DNA of 64,000 bases from Kribbella pittospori (GTDB lineage: Bacteria; Actinomycetota; Actinomycetes; Propionibacteriales; Kribbellaceae), in assembly GCF_004331465.1 (NCBI RefSeq), contig NZ_SJKB01000008.1:401979-465978 (forward strand). The letters are read 5' to 3'. The notes under the pieces were generated by a model that searched no databases, was not told the origin of the DNA, and was given only the letters and a program-made list of their open reading frames with translations. Below are positions 1 through 8,864 of the stretch, in pieces. Position 1 is the first letter of the stretch. Each line of letters begins with the position of its first letter. The position numbers and the translations under genes were made by a program.

Positions 1-299
1 TGCGGGACCGACAGCATGTAGACGGGGTTGTTCTCGAGCATGCTGAGTTGCAGCGGCATCGCGGCGAACACGTAGCCCGGCTGCGGTTCCGGCGGCCCGG
101 GCCGGCCGCTGAGGCGCTCGTACAGGCCGCGGCGGTCGAGCATCCGGACGACCTGGCCGACCAGGCCATTGGCCCGCGGCACCTCACTGCGTTCGGGCAG
201 ACGCTCCAGCACGATCGGCCGGACTCCGGCCAGCCGCAGTTCGGAGGCGAGCATGAGGCCGTTCGGTCCGGCCCCGGCGATGACGACATCGGCATCCAT
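1..299 (-). CDS. FAD-dependent monooxygenase, N-terminal fragment running off the window
   Basis: The reverse strand opens at 299 with ATG. Within about eight residues comes the dinucleotide-binding signature GAGPNG, followed by VLERLPERSEVPRANG, the usual N-terminal Rossmann fold of class A flavoprotein hydroxylases (PheA/TfdB type aromatic monooxygenases). About 99 codons are present; the substrate domain lies beyond base 1. The gene follows the TetR gene at 376-990 in the same direction after 76 bases, so that regulator may control it. The substrate cannot be read from this piece. Confidence 0.8.
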   Translation of the reverse strand, partial: MDADVVIAGAGPNGLMLASELRLAGVRPIVLERLPERSEVPRANGLVGQVVRMLDRRGLYERLSGRPGPPEPQPGYVFAAMPLQLSMLENNPVYMLSVP

Positions 300-375
300 G
301 ACAGGTGTCCTTCCAAGGAAATTGGCGTGACTGACCGCCCCGGCGGCGCCGGGGTGTCTGTTGGTGGTGTGGGTT

Positions 376-990
376 CTAGTGCTGTTCGGGCTCCGGGAGA
401 CCTGCGCTGACCAGGTCGAGGGCCTCCGACAGGAGGTCGGCCATCGACCGCGGCGGATCGGCGCGCAGCCACTCGGCTGTCGTCGCCGCCCGGATCGAAC
501 CGACGACCTCGGCGACGAGGCGGGGATACAAGCCGTGGGTCCCGGTCCGCTCCGCGACCGCGTCGGCGAACTCGGCACCCGCCGCGGCGTACGACCGCGC
601 CATCTCACCCTGCAACGACGGCTCGCTCACCATCAGCCGGATCCCGGCCAGCCACCGCTCGTCCGGTGGCTGCTCACCGCCATGACCCTTCTCGCCGAGC
701 GCGAACTCCGACCCGATCGACGCCCGGATCGCAGTCCACAGCGGTTCGTCGGCCGGCCGCGCGCGCAGTTCGGCGGCGATCCGCAGGCTGCGGTCGACCT
801 CCCGAGCGGCGATCGCCTCAGCCTTGCTGGAGAAGTAGTTCCGGAACGTCCGCAGCGAGACCCCGGCCTCGGCCGCGATGTCCTCGATCTTCACGTTGGC
901 CAGACCCCGCTCGACCGTCAGCCGCACGGCCGCCCAGCTCAACGCGATCCGCGTCTCCTGCTTCTTCCGCTCCCGCAACCCATCGGCCAT
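376..990 (-). CDS. TetR family transcriptional regulator
   Basis: This 204-residue protein has the standard TetR size and layout. An N-terminal helix-turn-helix covers roughly residues 10-55, with the recognition stretch IAAEAGVSLRTFRNYF. A divergent ligand-binding domain follows and gives no hint of the effector. It probably represses itself and the monooxygenase gene downstream (1-299). A strong palindrome just upstream of its start (1007-1046) is the likely operator. The TerC gene diverges from the same upstream region and could also be controlled. The family call is secure; the effector and targets are inferred. Confidence 0.9.
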   Translation of the reverse strand: MADGLRERKKQETRIALSWAAVRLTVERGLANVKIEDIAAEAGVSLRTFRNYFSSKAEAIAAREVDRSLRIAAELRARPADEPLWTAIRASIGSEFALGEKGHGGEQPPDERWLAGIRLMVSEPSLQGEMARSYAAAGAEFADAVAERTGTHGLYPRLVAEVVGSIRAATTAEWLRADPPRSMADLLSEALDLVSAGLPEPEQH

Positions 991-1006
991 GTCCTCGACG
1001 GTAGCA

Positions 1007-1046
1007 AAGTTTGCCGAAAGTGCAAAGATGCCTTTTAGGCAAACTT
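1007..1046. promoter_or_regulatory. Palindromic operator candidate for the TetR regulator
   Basis: Perfect nine-base arms AAGTTTGCC (1007-1015) and GGCAAACTT (1038-1046) flank an interior that carries two more half-sites, GCAAA and TGCC. The site lies between the TetR start at 990 and the divergent TerC start at 1094. This is the usual place for a TetR autoregulatory operator. Confidence 0.6.
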
Positions 1047-1093
1047 CCTGGGAGGTTGTTCAGCTGCGGACCCGCCGTGGTTGGGTTGGGCCC

Positions 1094-2302
1094 ATGGCCG
1101 TGTCCCCGGTGGTCTGGGTGCTGACCCTGCTCGGCATCGTCGCGCTGTTGTTGTTTGACTATTTCTTCCACGTTCGGTCCGCGCATGTGCCGACGCTGCG
1201 GGAGGCGGCGATCTGGTCCAGCGTGTACGTCGGGATCGCCGTACTGTTCGGCCTCGGGACGTTCGTGCTCGGCGGCACGGCGATGGGCTCGGAGTACTTC
1301 GCCGGGTACATCACCGAGAAGGCGCTGTCGGTCGACAACCTGTTCGTGTTCCTGATCATCATGACCAGCTTCCGGGTGCCGCGGGAGAACCAGCAGAAGG
1401 TGCTGCTGGTCGGGATCGTGGTCTCGCTGATCGCCCGCGCCGGGTTCATCTTCGTCGGCTCGGCGCTGCTGAACACGTTCGCCTGGGTGTTCTACCTGTT
1501 CGGGATCGCACTGCTGGTGACCGCCGGCAACATGCTCAAACCGGAGACCGAGGAGTCCCACTCGGCGCAGAACGTCGTGGTCCGGCTGAGCCGTCGGTTG
1601 TTCCGCACCAGCGAGGAGTACGACGGCGACCGGCTGACCACCGTGGTCGACGGCCGCCGGATAATGACGCCGATGCTGCTGGTGATGCTCGCGATCGGCG
1701 GCACCGACCTGATGTTCGCGCTGGACTCCATCCCTGCGATCTTCGGCCTGACCCAGAACGTGTTCGTGGTGTTCACCGCGACCGCGTTCAGCCTGCTCGG
1801 CCTGCGGCAGCTGTACTTCCTGCTCGACGGGCTGCTGGACCGGCTGATCTACCTGTCCTTCGGACTGGCCGCGATCCTCGCGTTCATCGGCACGAAGCTG
1901 ATCCTGCACGCCCTGCACGAGAACAACCTGCCGTTCGTCAACGGCGGCGACCACGTCGAGGTGGTCGAGATCAGCACCGGCCTGTCACTGGTCGTCATCC
2001 TGGTCGTCCTGCTGATCACGATCTTCGCGTCCCTGTTCAGCACCCGCGGCCGGACCCAGACCGCCATGGCCCACATCCGCCGCGACGCCACCGCCTACCT
2101 GGACGCGGAGTACACCGAAGACCCGGCCGAGCGGGAGCGGATCTTCCAGCGGCTGCTTCGGGCCCGCGACCACATCACTGCGCTGGGCCCACAAGCCAAA
2201 CAGCAGGTCCGCAACGAGACCGAACTGATGGCGCTCTGCCGCGAGGTAGCCGACGCCCACGCCGCCGCCCACCCCGACCACAAAATCCGCCCCAGCCTCT
2301 AA
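1094..2302 (+). CDS. TerC/Alx family integral membrane protein
   Basis: The 402-residue protein starts at ATG 1094 (MAVSPVVWVL). It is mostly hydrophobic with about nine membrane spans. It carries the two TerC family signatures, EKALSVDNLFVF near residue 80 and GTDLMFALDSIPAIF near residue 218, whose acidic residues sit inside the membrane and are thought to handle metal ions. TerC/Alx proteins are linked to manganese homeostasis and tellurite resistance. A charged cytosolic tail of about 60 residues ends the protein. No clear ribosome binding site precedes the ATG; an upstream reading frame extension overlaps the TetR gene and is not credible. The gene is monocistronic and converges on the ABC operon ending at 2657. 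Confidence 0.88.
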   Translation: MAVSPVVWVLTLLGIVALLLFDYFFHVRSAHVPTLREAAIWSSVYVGIAVLFGLGTFVLGGTAMGSEYFAGYITEKALSVDNLFVFLIIMTSFRVPRENQQKVLLVGIVVSLIARAGFIFVGSALLNTFAWVFYLFGIALLVTAGNMLKPETEESHSAQNVVVRLSRRLFRTSEEYDGDRLTTVVDGRRIMTPMLLVMLAIGGTDLMFALDSIPAIFGLTQNVFVVFTATAFSLLGLRQLYFLLDGLLDRLIYLSFGLAAILAFIGTKLILHALHENNLPFVNGGDHVEVVEISTGLSLVVILVVLLITIFASLFSTRGRTQTAMAHIRRDATAYLDAEYTEDPAERERIFQRLLRARDHITALGPQAKQQVRNETELMALCREVADAHAAAHPDHKIRPSL

Positions 2303-2378
2303 CGCCCCCACCGCCGCGCCTCCCGCCGCCGCCGCGTTCCGACGTGCGCGCCCGCACCACCCGGTGCCGACGCGCGCC

Positions 2379-2643
2379 CTCGACTTTGAGCACCCATCAA
2401 CCACCACAACGGCGTTTTCGTGGCTGATCGGTGCACAAAGTCAACCCACCAGCCACCAGCGGCACGGCGGGCAGCGGCACGGCGGGCAGCGGCGCGGCGG
2501 GCAGCGGCGCGGCGCGCGCGGGGTGCAGGGTGCGCAGCGTGCGGGGTGCGCAGTGCGCGCGGGTTGCGGCGGGCGCGGTGACTTTGTGCACGGGGTGGAC
2601 GTTTGGTCGGTGATTTTGTGGTTGGTGGGTGCACAAGGTCGAG
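2379..2643. repeat. Nested inverted repeats around a GC-rich core between converging genes
   Basis: This fills most of the 354-base gap after TerC. The outer arms (2379-2409 and 2616-2643) are near-perfect inverted copies, sharing CTCGAC, GCACCCA and CAACCA blocks. The inner arms, GTGCACAAAGTCA at 2431 and its complement at 2578-2591, are also inverted. Transcribed RNA could fold into a large hairpin, so it may act as a two-way terminator for the converging genes. It also looks like a small dispersed repeat element. No gene is credible here. Confidence 0.6.
2466..2510. repeat. 15-bp tandem repeat, three full copies
   Basis: The unit GGCGGGCAGCGGC(A/G)C is repeated exactly three times, with partial copies on both sides. 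It lies in the loop of the nested inverted repeat at 2379-2643. Copies differ only by A/G at one position, which suggests recent slippage. Confidence 0.8.
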
Positions 2644-2656
2644 GCGATCGGGGGGC

Positions 2657-3487
2657 TCAGCCCTTGACGGCTCCAGAGGCCAGGCCCGTTACGTAGAAGC
2701 GTTGGAGGGCTACGTACAGGACGACGCAGGGGATCATCGCGATGACGGAGCCTGCTACGAGGGAGCCGAAGTTGACTTCGCCGTACGCGCCGGCTTGGAC
2801 GTTCACCAGCGCGACCGGGAGGGTGTAGAGCTCGTCTTTGGTGAGGAAGGTCAGGGCGCCTAGGAACTCGGTCCAGGCGGCCAGGAAGGCGTAGAGGGCA
2901 ACGGTCGCGGCGCCTGGGGTGATGAGTGGGCGGAGGACCGAGCCGATCATGCGGAGGGTGCCGCAGCCGTCGACGTGGGCCGAGTCCTCGAGCTCTACCG
3001 GCACCGAGGCGAACGAGTTGCGCATGACGAAGACGCCGAAGGGCAGGTTGACGGTCGTGTAGAACAGCACCAGCCCGAGCAGACTGTCGGTCAGCCGCAG
3101 GACGTTCATCTCCAGGTAGAGCGGAGTCAGGATCGCCTGGAACGGGATCATCATCGACACCACCACGAGCGCGAACAGCAACGGCCCACTGCGGAAGCGG
3201 AACCGCGCGAACCCGTAGCCGGCCAACGTCGCCAGCACAGCCGTCAACACGGCGGTGCTCAAGGCAACGATCAGACTGTTGCCGACGGACCGGATCAGGT
3301 TGCCCGGTCCCTCGATCAGGGTGCGGAAGTTGTCCCAGGTCAGGTGGAAGAACGTCGACGCGTCCGGTGCCGCCACGATCACGTCGTTCGGCTGCACCGA
3401 CCGGAAGAGGGCCCACAGCAACGGTACGGCGAAGACCAGGAAGGCACCGCCACCGCCGACGACGTACAGGGTGTTCTTGAGTCTCAT
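2657..3487 (-). CDS. Carbohydrate ABC transporter permease (MalG type)
   Basis: This 276-residue membrane protein starts at ATG 3487 (MRLKNTLYVV) and has six predicted spans. The cytoplasmic EAA loop, ELEDSAHVDGCGTLRMIG, is the docking site for the ATPase. It is the second permease of an importer whose partners are the permease at 3490-4446 and the binding protein at 4443-5753; two bases separate it from the upstream permease. No ATPase gene lies nearby. In actinomycetes a shared ATPase such as MsiK usually energises such systems. The adjacent GH127 gene suggests the substrate is an L-arabinofuranosyl oligosaccharide. Confidence 0.9.
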   Translation of the reverse strand: MRLKNTLYVVGGGGAFLVFAVPLLWALFRSVQPNDVIVAAPDASTFFHLTWDNFRTLIEGPGNLIRSVGNSLIVALSTAVLTAVLATLAGYGFARFRFRSGPLLFALVVVSMMIPFQAILTPLYLEMNVLRLTDSLLGLVLFYTTVNLPFGVFVMRNSFASVPVELEDSAHVDGCGTLRMIGSVLRPLITPGAATVALYAFLAAWTEFLGALTFLTKDELYTLPVALVNVQAGAYGEVNFGSLVAGSVIAMIPCVVLYVALQRFYVTGLASGAVKG

Positions 3488-3489
3488 CG

Positions 3490-4446
3490 TCAGTCCTTCT
3501 CCCGGAGCAGCCAGAACTGGGCCGCGGTGACGAGTCCGACCACGATCACCAGCACGATCGACAGCGCGGTCGCGGCACCGAGCTGCAGCTGGACGAAGGC
3601 GCGGTTGTAGATGTACTGGACGACCGTGGTGGTGTCCGTCCCCGGCCCGCCGCGGGTCAGGATGTAGAACTGCGTGAACGCGAGCAGCGAGCCGACCACC
3701 GAGATGATCACGCACATCGCGATCGTCCGGCGCAGCACCGGGATGGTGATCTCCCGCTCCTGCTGCCACCAGGTCGCGCCATCGAGCTCGGACGACTCGT
3801 AGAACTCGCGTGGGATCGCCTGCATGCCGGCCATCAGCAGCATCATCGTGAGCCCACTGACACCCCAGATCACCAGGACGCAGATCAGTCCGGTCGCGAG
3901 CGGCCCGTCGACCAGCCAGGCCGTCGTACCGTCGGTGATGCCGAGCTTGCGGAGGACGATGTTGATCGCGCCGCTGTCCGGCTGAGCCTCCAGCACAGTG
4001 ACGAAGCTCAGCGTCGACAGTCCGACGACGAACGGCAGGAAGAAGACTGTCCGCAACAACGTCGCGCCACGGCGCTTACGTCGTACCAGAACGGCGAGTG
4101 CGTACCCGAGCACGAGAATCGGTCCGGTCACGATGACTGTGTAGAGCAACGTGTAGAGGACCGACTTGGCGAACGCCGCATCGGACGCGATCGCGGTGTA
4201 GTTCTTCAGCCCACTGAACTTCACCGTGCCGATCAGCGGCCAGTTGGTCAACGAGATCACGACGGCGAAGGCCAGCGGCACCAGCACGAAGACGCCGACG
4301 AACAGTACGGCGGGCGTCACCAGGAGCAAGCCGGTCCGGGCTGGATGGGTGAGTGAGCCTCGTCCCGCCCGCCGCCCGGCCGATGCCGCCTTGCGCGAGC
4401 CCGAGTCGAGCCGGTGCGTACGCCGGGTTCCAACGTCCGTACTCAT
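3490..4446 (-). CDS. Carbohydrate ABC transporter permease (MalF type)
   Basis: This 318-residue protein begins at ATG 4446, which overlaps the stop of the binding-protein gene by four bases (ATGA) and indicates translational coupling. The first 40 residues are basic and cytoplasmic; six membrane spans and an EAA loop (EFYESSELDGATWWQQ) follow. It pairs with the permease at 2657-3487 to form the channel. A longer reading frame continues upstream inside the binding-protein gene but gives non-homologous sequence, so the ATGA start is preferred. Confidence 0.9.
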   Translation of the reverse strand: MSTDVGTRRTHRLDSGSRKAASAGRRAGRGSLTHPARTGLLLVTPAVLFVGVFVLVPLAFAVVISLTNWPLIGTVKFSGLKNYTAIASDAAFAKSVLYTLLYTVIVTGPILVLGYALAVLVRRKRRGATLLRTVFFLPFVVGLSTLSFVTVLEAQPDSGAINIVLRKLGITDGTTAWLVDGPLATGLICVLVIWGVSGLTMMLLMAGMQAIPREFYESSELDGATWWQQEREITIPVLRRTIAMCVIISVVGSLLAFTQFYILTRGGPGTDTTTVVQYIYNRAFVQLQLGAATALSIVLVIVVGLVTAAQFWLLREKD

Positions 4447-5753
4447 GCTTGTCCCTGGGACAGGATCCGGTCGTAGTTCTGCTGTGCTTCCTTCATGGCG
4501 GCCTCCAGCTCGCCGTCGAACACGGCCCGGCGGAACATCTGCAGCCATGGACCGTCCGGCTGGTTGTAGAGCAGGTTGTAGGACAGCGTGGTCGGCGCGT
4601 AGCCCTCCGAGATGCGCTCGAGTGGCAGCGTCGCGAGCGGGTACTTCTTCGCGAACTCCGTCGTCCTGGCATCCGACCGTACCGGCGTGTAGCCGCCGGC
4701 CGGCAGATCGATCTGCTGCGGCAGGTCGAGGGCGAACCGGACGAACTCCCACGCCCCGGACGCGTTCTTGGCCCCTCGTGGGATGCACATGTTGTCGCCG
4801 CCGTCGAAGAACGCCGAGCCCCCGTCCGGCCCGGACAGCAGCCGGGGCGCGACCTTCTGGTGGAACTTGTCGTCCGACGCGGACACGACGACGCTGTAGT
4901 TCGACGGGAAGATGCCGACCTTGCCGGCCCGGAAGTCGCTGCCCCAGCGGGACGCGTCGTCGGAGAAGTTCGCCCGCGGCACGAGCCCGTCGACCCACAG
5001 CTGCTGGTGCAGCTCGAGCATCCGCTGGACCACGTCGTTGCCGACGATGTTGCCGGACTGTTCGCCGATCGTGCCTTTGATCAAATCGGTGTCCGCGGCC
5101 CAGATCATCGGCTGTACGACGAAGCCGAGCGCACCCGGACTGTTCGCCGGGAAGCTCCACGCGTAGATGTCGTCGCCCAGCTTGCGCAGCTTCCGGGCTG
5201 CATCCAGCAGATTGTCGAAGGACTTGATCGCCTCGTCCGGGTCGACCTCCGCGCGGTCGCAGAGCTCGGTATTGAACCAGAACATCGAGTTGTCGGCCAG
5301 GTACGGGACGCCGAACACCCGGTCGCCCTTGGTCGCGAGCCGGAGGTGGCCCGGGCTGAGCTTGTCCCGGAAGTCCAGCGCCTGCAGCGGTTCGGTCAGG
5401 TCGGTGAACGCGTCGCGGTAGATGAACAGCATCGAGTTGATGTCGTCGATGTCGACCAGGTCCGGCACACTCCGGCCGCGGATCGCGGTCGCCAGCTTAG
5501 TCACGTACTGCGCGTCCAGCACCGGCGTCAGCTCGACGGTGAGCCGCTGCTGGGACGCGTTGAACTTCTTCACCAGGTCGGTCAGGCCAGTCTGCGTCGC
5601 CGCCCGGCACCACACCTGCACGGTGCCGGTGGCTTCCTGCCCGAACCCGGCCGCTTGCACGTCGGGTTCGGGCAGGACAGAGCTGCAGCCCGGCACGGCA
5701 CCGGCTGCGGCAGTCGCCGCCGTCAGACCGAGGAACTTCCGCCGGGTGAACAT
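4443..5753 (-). CDS. Extracellular sugar-binding lipoprotein of the GH127-linked ABC importer
   Basis: This 436-residue protein begins MFTRRKFLGLTAA, a twin-arginine export signal, followed by a lipobox ending VPGCSS near residue 23. It should therefore be lipid-anchored outside the membrane. The body is a family 1 solute-binding protein with the typical late motif CIPRGAKNASGAWEFVRFAL. It delivers sugar to the two permeases encoded just downstream. The gene follows the GH127 gene by two bases, placing all four genes in one operon read from about 7630. The binding specificity is inferred from that neighbour. Confidence 0.9.
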   Translation of the reverse strand: MFTRRKFLGLTAATAAAGAVPGCSSVLPEPDVQAAGFGQEATGTVQVWCRAATQTGLTDLVKKFNASQQRLTVELTPVLDAQYVTKLATAIRGRSVPDLVDIDDINSMLFIYRDAFTDLTEPLQALDFRDKLSPGHLRLATKGDRVFGVPYLADNSMFWFNTELCDRAEVDPDEAIKSFDNLLDAARKLRKLGDDIYAWSFPANSPGALGFVVQPMIWAADTDLIKGTIGEQSGNIVGNDVVQRMLELHQQLWVDGLVPRANFSDDASRWGSDFRAGKVGIFPSNYSVVVSASDDKFHQKVAPRLLSGPDGGSAFFDGGDNMCIPRGAKNASGAWEFVRFALDLPQQIDLPAGGYTPVRSDARTTEFAKKYPLATLPLERISEGYAPTTLSYNLLYNQPDGPWLQMFRRAVFDGELEAAMKEAQQNYDRILSQGQA

Positions 5754-5755
5754 GA

Positions 5756-7630
5756 TCAGGCCCTGGGCAGCCAGACGCGCATGGCACCGATCTCACGGTT
5801 GGCCCACGCGTAGTACGGAACCGCGACCACGTCGACCTCGTCGCCGACGCCGTCCGCGCTGTCGGTTGCGAACGGCCAGACGGCGTCACGATGACCGGTG
5901 CCGGCTCGTCCGCGGGTCCTCAGCACAGTGACACCGTCGAGCAACTGATCATCGTGGCTCGCGGCAACTGAGGCCTGGGGCAACAGGTGCAGACCATCGA
6001 CATTCGCCTGCTGGTCGGCCTGCTCGACCGCGTAGACGAGCGGACCGCGTTCCAGAGCGACGCAGCCGCGCACCGCGTCGACACGCGGATCTGCTCCGAC
6101 GACGCGGGTTGCCATCGGCAACTTCAGCTCGATCACGTCTCCCGCCGCCGCATCCACGCGTGCATAGCCGGCGGCATCCACCGGCTTCCCGTTGACCGTC
6201 GCTCCCTCCGCCCACGCTGGGATCCGCAGCTCGATCGCGATCGGACCGCTGGCCGTGATGCCCACCGCGCCGTCCCACGGGTACGCCGTGTCGACGGTCA
6301 GCGTGACATCGCCGACGGTGAGCGTGCCCGCGGCGTACTGGTGGATCTGGATCGCGCCGTCGCTGGTGCTCGCGAGGTAGCCGTCGAGGCTGGCCAGCGT
6401 GCGCATGATGTTCGGCGGGCAGCACGCGCAGTCGAACCACCCGCGCCGGCCGTGCGCCGGGCTGCGGCCGTTGTCCGCGTGCGCTCCACCGCGCAACTGC
6501 AGCGCGTTGACATAGAAGTACTCGGTCCCGGCGAGTGACACCCCGGCCAGGAATCCGTTGTAGAGCATCCGCTCGATCGCATCCGCGTACGACGCCTCAC
6601 CGGTGGCGAGCAGCATCCGCCACGCCCACTGGATCCCGCCGATCGCCGCACACGTCTCGGCGTACGCGCGATCCGAGGGAAGCTCGTACTCGTCGCCGAA
6701 CGCCTCACCCTCCCAGCGCGCGCCCAGCCCGCCGGTGACGTACGTCTTCGTCGACCACATGTGCGCGAACTGCCGCTTGAGTGCCTCGAGCAACTCGGTG
6801 TCGCCGGTCTCGACCGCGACATCGGTCGCCCCAGCAGCAAGGTAGACCGCGCGGACCGAGTGACCTTCGACGGTGGTTGCCTCGCGCACCGGAACCCGGT
6901 CGGAGAAGTACGCCGGCTCGTGGCCGTGGTTCTTGATGATCCCGTGGCCGCGGGCGTCGACGAACCACCGGGCGAGGTCGAGGTAGGCCGCCGTCCCCGT
7001 CTCCCGATACAGCTCGACGAGGGCCATTTCGATCACCGGATGGCCGTCCACGTCCACGGTCTTGCCGTCGCCGAACGTCGCCACCAGATGGTCGGCGAGC
7101 TTGATCGCCACCTCGAGCAGTTCACGGTCGCCGGTGCAGCGGACCTGCGCGACGGCGGCCTGGATCAGGTGACCGGCGCAGTAGTGCTCGTGGCTCCAGA
7201 CGAGTTGCTTGTAGCGGCCGTCGTCGCCGTACCGGAGTTGGACGACCGAGTCGAGGTAGCCGTCCTCGCGTTGGGCCGCGGCCACGATCGCGGTGAGATC
7301 GCGCTGGCGCTGCAGCAACTCCTCGCTCGGGTTGCGCCCGTACTCCCAGGCGGCGGCCTCGAGCCACTTGTAGACGTCGGAGTCGGCGAAGACCGGGCCG
7401 ATCGCCTCGCCCTCGCCGATGCCGGCCGCGAGCCGGAGGTTCTGCAGGTTCCCGGCCTTCTCGAGCTGCTCCTGACCGCTGGGGATGGCGCTGTCGCCGT
7501 TGCGTTGCTGGCGGGGCGACCAGAAGCCGCCGGTGATCTTCGCGTCGGCTAGGCCGACGGGGAGCCAACGGCCGCGGATGCCGGCGGCCGGGCTGCGAGA
7601 CGTTCTGACTGCGTCCGGGGTAGCGCTCAT
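5756..7630 (-). CDS. Glycoside hydrolase family 127 (DUF1680) beta-L-arabinofuranosidase
   Basis: This 624-residue protein has no signal peptide, so it should act in the cytoplasm on imported oligosaccharides. The N-terminal (alpha/alpha)6 barrel includes WSHEHYCAGHLIQAA. Near residue 400 it has the family hallmark FDCACCPPNIMR; in characterised GH127 enzymes paired cysteines at this point bind zinc and one acts as nucleophile. C-terminal beta-sandwich domains follow. The length matches the family (about 600-650). It is the first gene of the operon with the ABC importer and diverges from a LacI gene at 7803. The family is certain; the exact linkage cleaved is inferred. Confidence 0.92.
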   Translation of the reverse strand: MSATPDAVRTSRSPAAGIRGRWLPVGLADAKITGGFWSPRQQRNGDSAIPSGQEQLEKAGNLQNLRLAAGIGEGEAIGPVFADSDVYKWLEAAAWEYGRNPSEELLQRQRDLTAIVAAAQREDGYLDSVVQLRYGDDGRYKQLVWSHEHYCAGHLIQAAVAQVRCTGDRELLEVAIKLADHLVATFGDGKTVDVDGHPVIEMALVELYRETGTAAYLDLARWFVDARGHGIIKNHGHEPAYFSDRVPVREATTVEGHSVRAVYLAAGATDVAVETGDTELLEALKRQFAHMWSTKTYVTGGLGARWEGEAFGDEYELPSDRAYAETCAAIGGIQWAWRMLLATGEASYADAIERMLYNGFLAGVSLAGTEYFYVNALQLRGGAHADNGRSPAHGRRGWFDCACCPPNIMRTLASLDGYLASTSDGAIQIHQYAAGTLTVGDVTLTVDTAYPWDGAVGITASGPIAIELRIPAWAEGATVNGKPVDAAGYARVDAAAGDVIELKLPMATRVVGADPRVDAVRGCVALERGPLVYAVEQADQQANVDGLHLLPQASVAASHDDQLLDGVTVLRTRGRAGTGHRDAVWPFATDSADGVGDEVDVVAVPYYAWANREIGAMRVWLPRA

Positions 7631-7666
7631 AGGGCGTGACTCCTGGGAGGCTGGGAGGGGCGGCTC

Positions 7667-7689
7667 GGAAAATCCAGAATACGTTTTCC
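7667..7689. promoter_or_regulatory. Inverted repeat upstream of the GH127 operon
   Basis: GGAAAA (7667-7672) and TTTTCC (7684-7689) face each other across 11 bases, about 40 bases upstream of the GH127 start. It may be a regulator site or part of the promoter. It is weaker evidence than the CG-centred palindrome at 7774. Confidence 0.35.
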
Positions 7690-7773
7690 TTGATGAAGCT
7701 AGAGAGCTTCGGCAGTCTGGTCAAGCCCTCAGACCTGGCGAAATCCGGTCAAGTGGAGCTTCATGAGGTACTG

Positions 7774-7783
7774 TTTCCGGAAA
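7774..7783. promoter_or_regulatory. CG-centred palindrome, candidate LacI operator
   Basis: TTTCCGGAAA is a perfect palindrome centred on CG, the form LacI-family regulators prefer. It lies 19 bases before the start of the divergent LacI gene and is followed by a second related half-site, TTCGGAAA. It could control both the LacI gene and the GH127/ABC operon. Confidence 0.5.
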
Positions 7784-7802
7784 GTTCGGAAAGGAGTTGC
7801 CG

Positions 7803-8801
7803 ATGGCGTCTCGCGGTCCTTCGCTGCCCCGGATCACGGATGTGGCCGCGCTGGCCGGCGTCTCCACGAGTACGGCGTCCAAGGCCCTGAACGACACCGG
7901 CCAACTCCGCGAGGAGACCAGACAGCGAGTACGCCGGGCCGCCGAGCAACTGGGGTTCACGCCGGACAGCCGTGGTCGCGCACTGTCGTCCGGGCGCAGC
8001 TTCACGGTCGGGCTGATCACCACGGACAGCTCCGGCCGGTTCAGCATCCCGATCATGCTCGGCGCCGAGGACACACTGAGCGCCGGCGAGATGGCGCTGG
8101 TGCTGTGCGACACCCGGGACGACCCCCTGCGTGAGCAGCACTATCTGCGCTCGCTGGTGTCCCGCCGCGTCGACGGGATCATCGTGACCGGACGACGTAC
8201 CGAGCCGCGCGCGCCGATCGACGTACCGATCCCGGTCGTGTACGCGTTCAGCCCTTCGACCGATCCGGCCGACATCTCGGTGATCGTGGACGACCATGGC
8301 GGCGCCGCTTCGACCGTGCAGCACCTGTTGTCATTGGGCCGTCGGCGCATCGCGCACATCACCGGACCGGCGACGCACCACAGTGCGCAGGTCCGCGCCG
8401 CCGCGGCGGTTGCGACCGCGGGCAGTTCGCTCGTCGGCGAGCCGATGCACGGTGAGTGGAGCGAGCGGTGGGGCCGGCACGCGGTCGACGTACTGCTGCG
8501 TTCGAACCCCGAGATCGATGCGGTCTCGTGCGGCAGCGACCAGATCGCCCGCGGGGTCTGCGACCGCCTGCGTGAGCTCGGCCGATCGGTGCCGGACGAC
8601 ATCGCGGTGACCGGCTACGACAACTGGTCGGTCATGGCTCTGGCCAGCCGGCCGCCGTTGACCACGGTCGACCTGGAGTTGGAGGAGCTCGGTCGCCGTA
8701 CCGCCAACCTGCTGCTGGACGCCATCGCCGGCTCACCGCACCCCGGCGAGATGGCGCTACCGACACGCTTGGTCACGCGGGAGTCGACGCTCGGTACCTG
8801 A
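7803..8801 (+). CDS. LacI family regulator of the arabinoside locus
   Basis: This 332-residue protein starts at ATG 7803, six bases after an AGGAG site (7792-7796); that spacing decides the start over an in-frame codon at 7797. Residues 10-35 form the LacI helix-turn-helix (ITDVAALAGVSTSTASKAL) and the rest is the periplasmic-binding-protein-like sensor domain. A typical C-terminal segment includes VTGYDNWSVMALASRPPLTTV. It diverges from the GH127/ABC operon, which it most likely represses until an arabinose-containing sugar binds. The family is certain; the ligand is inferred. Confidence 0.92.
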   Translation: MASRGPSLPRITDVAALAGVSTSTASKALNDTGQLREETRQRVRRAAEQLGFTPDSRGRALSSGRSFTVGLITTDSSGRFSIPIMLGAEDTLSAGEMALVLCDTRDDPLREQHYLRSLVSRRVDGIIVTGRRTEPRAPIDVPIPVVYAFSPSTDPADISVIVDDHGGAASTVQHLLSLGRRRIAHITGPATHHSAQVRAAAAVATAGSSLVGEPMHGEWSERWGRHAVDVLLRSNPEIDAVSCGSDQIARGVCDRLRELGRSVPDDIAVTGYDNWSVMALASRPPLTTVDLELEELGRRTANLLLDAIAGSPHPGEMALPTRLVTRESTLGT

Positions 8802-8864
8802 GCTGTCCGGTCACCGGATGGTCGCCCACAGGTCCGCCGTTGGTTGCCCGTTTCCTCTAGTTTA

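Noticed and set aside
2397..3416. A 339-residue frame opposite TerC/permease ends
   Set aside because: It is frame-shifted antisense of the permease and the repeat region; repeated Ala/Arg/Pro only.
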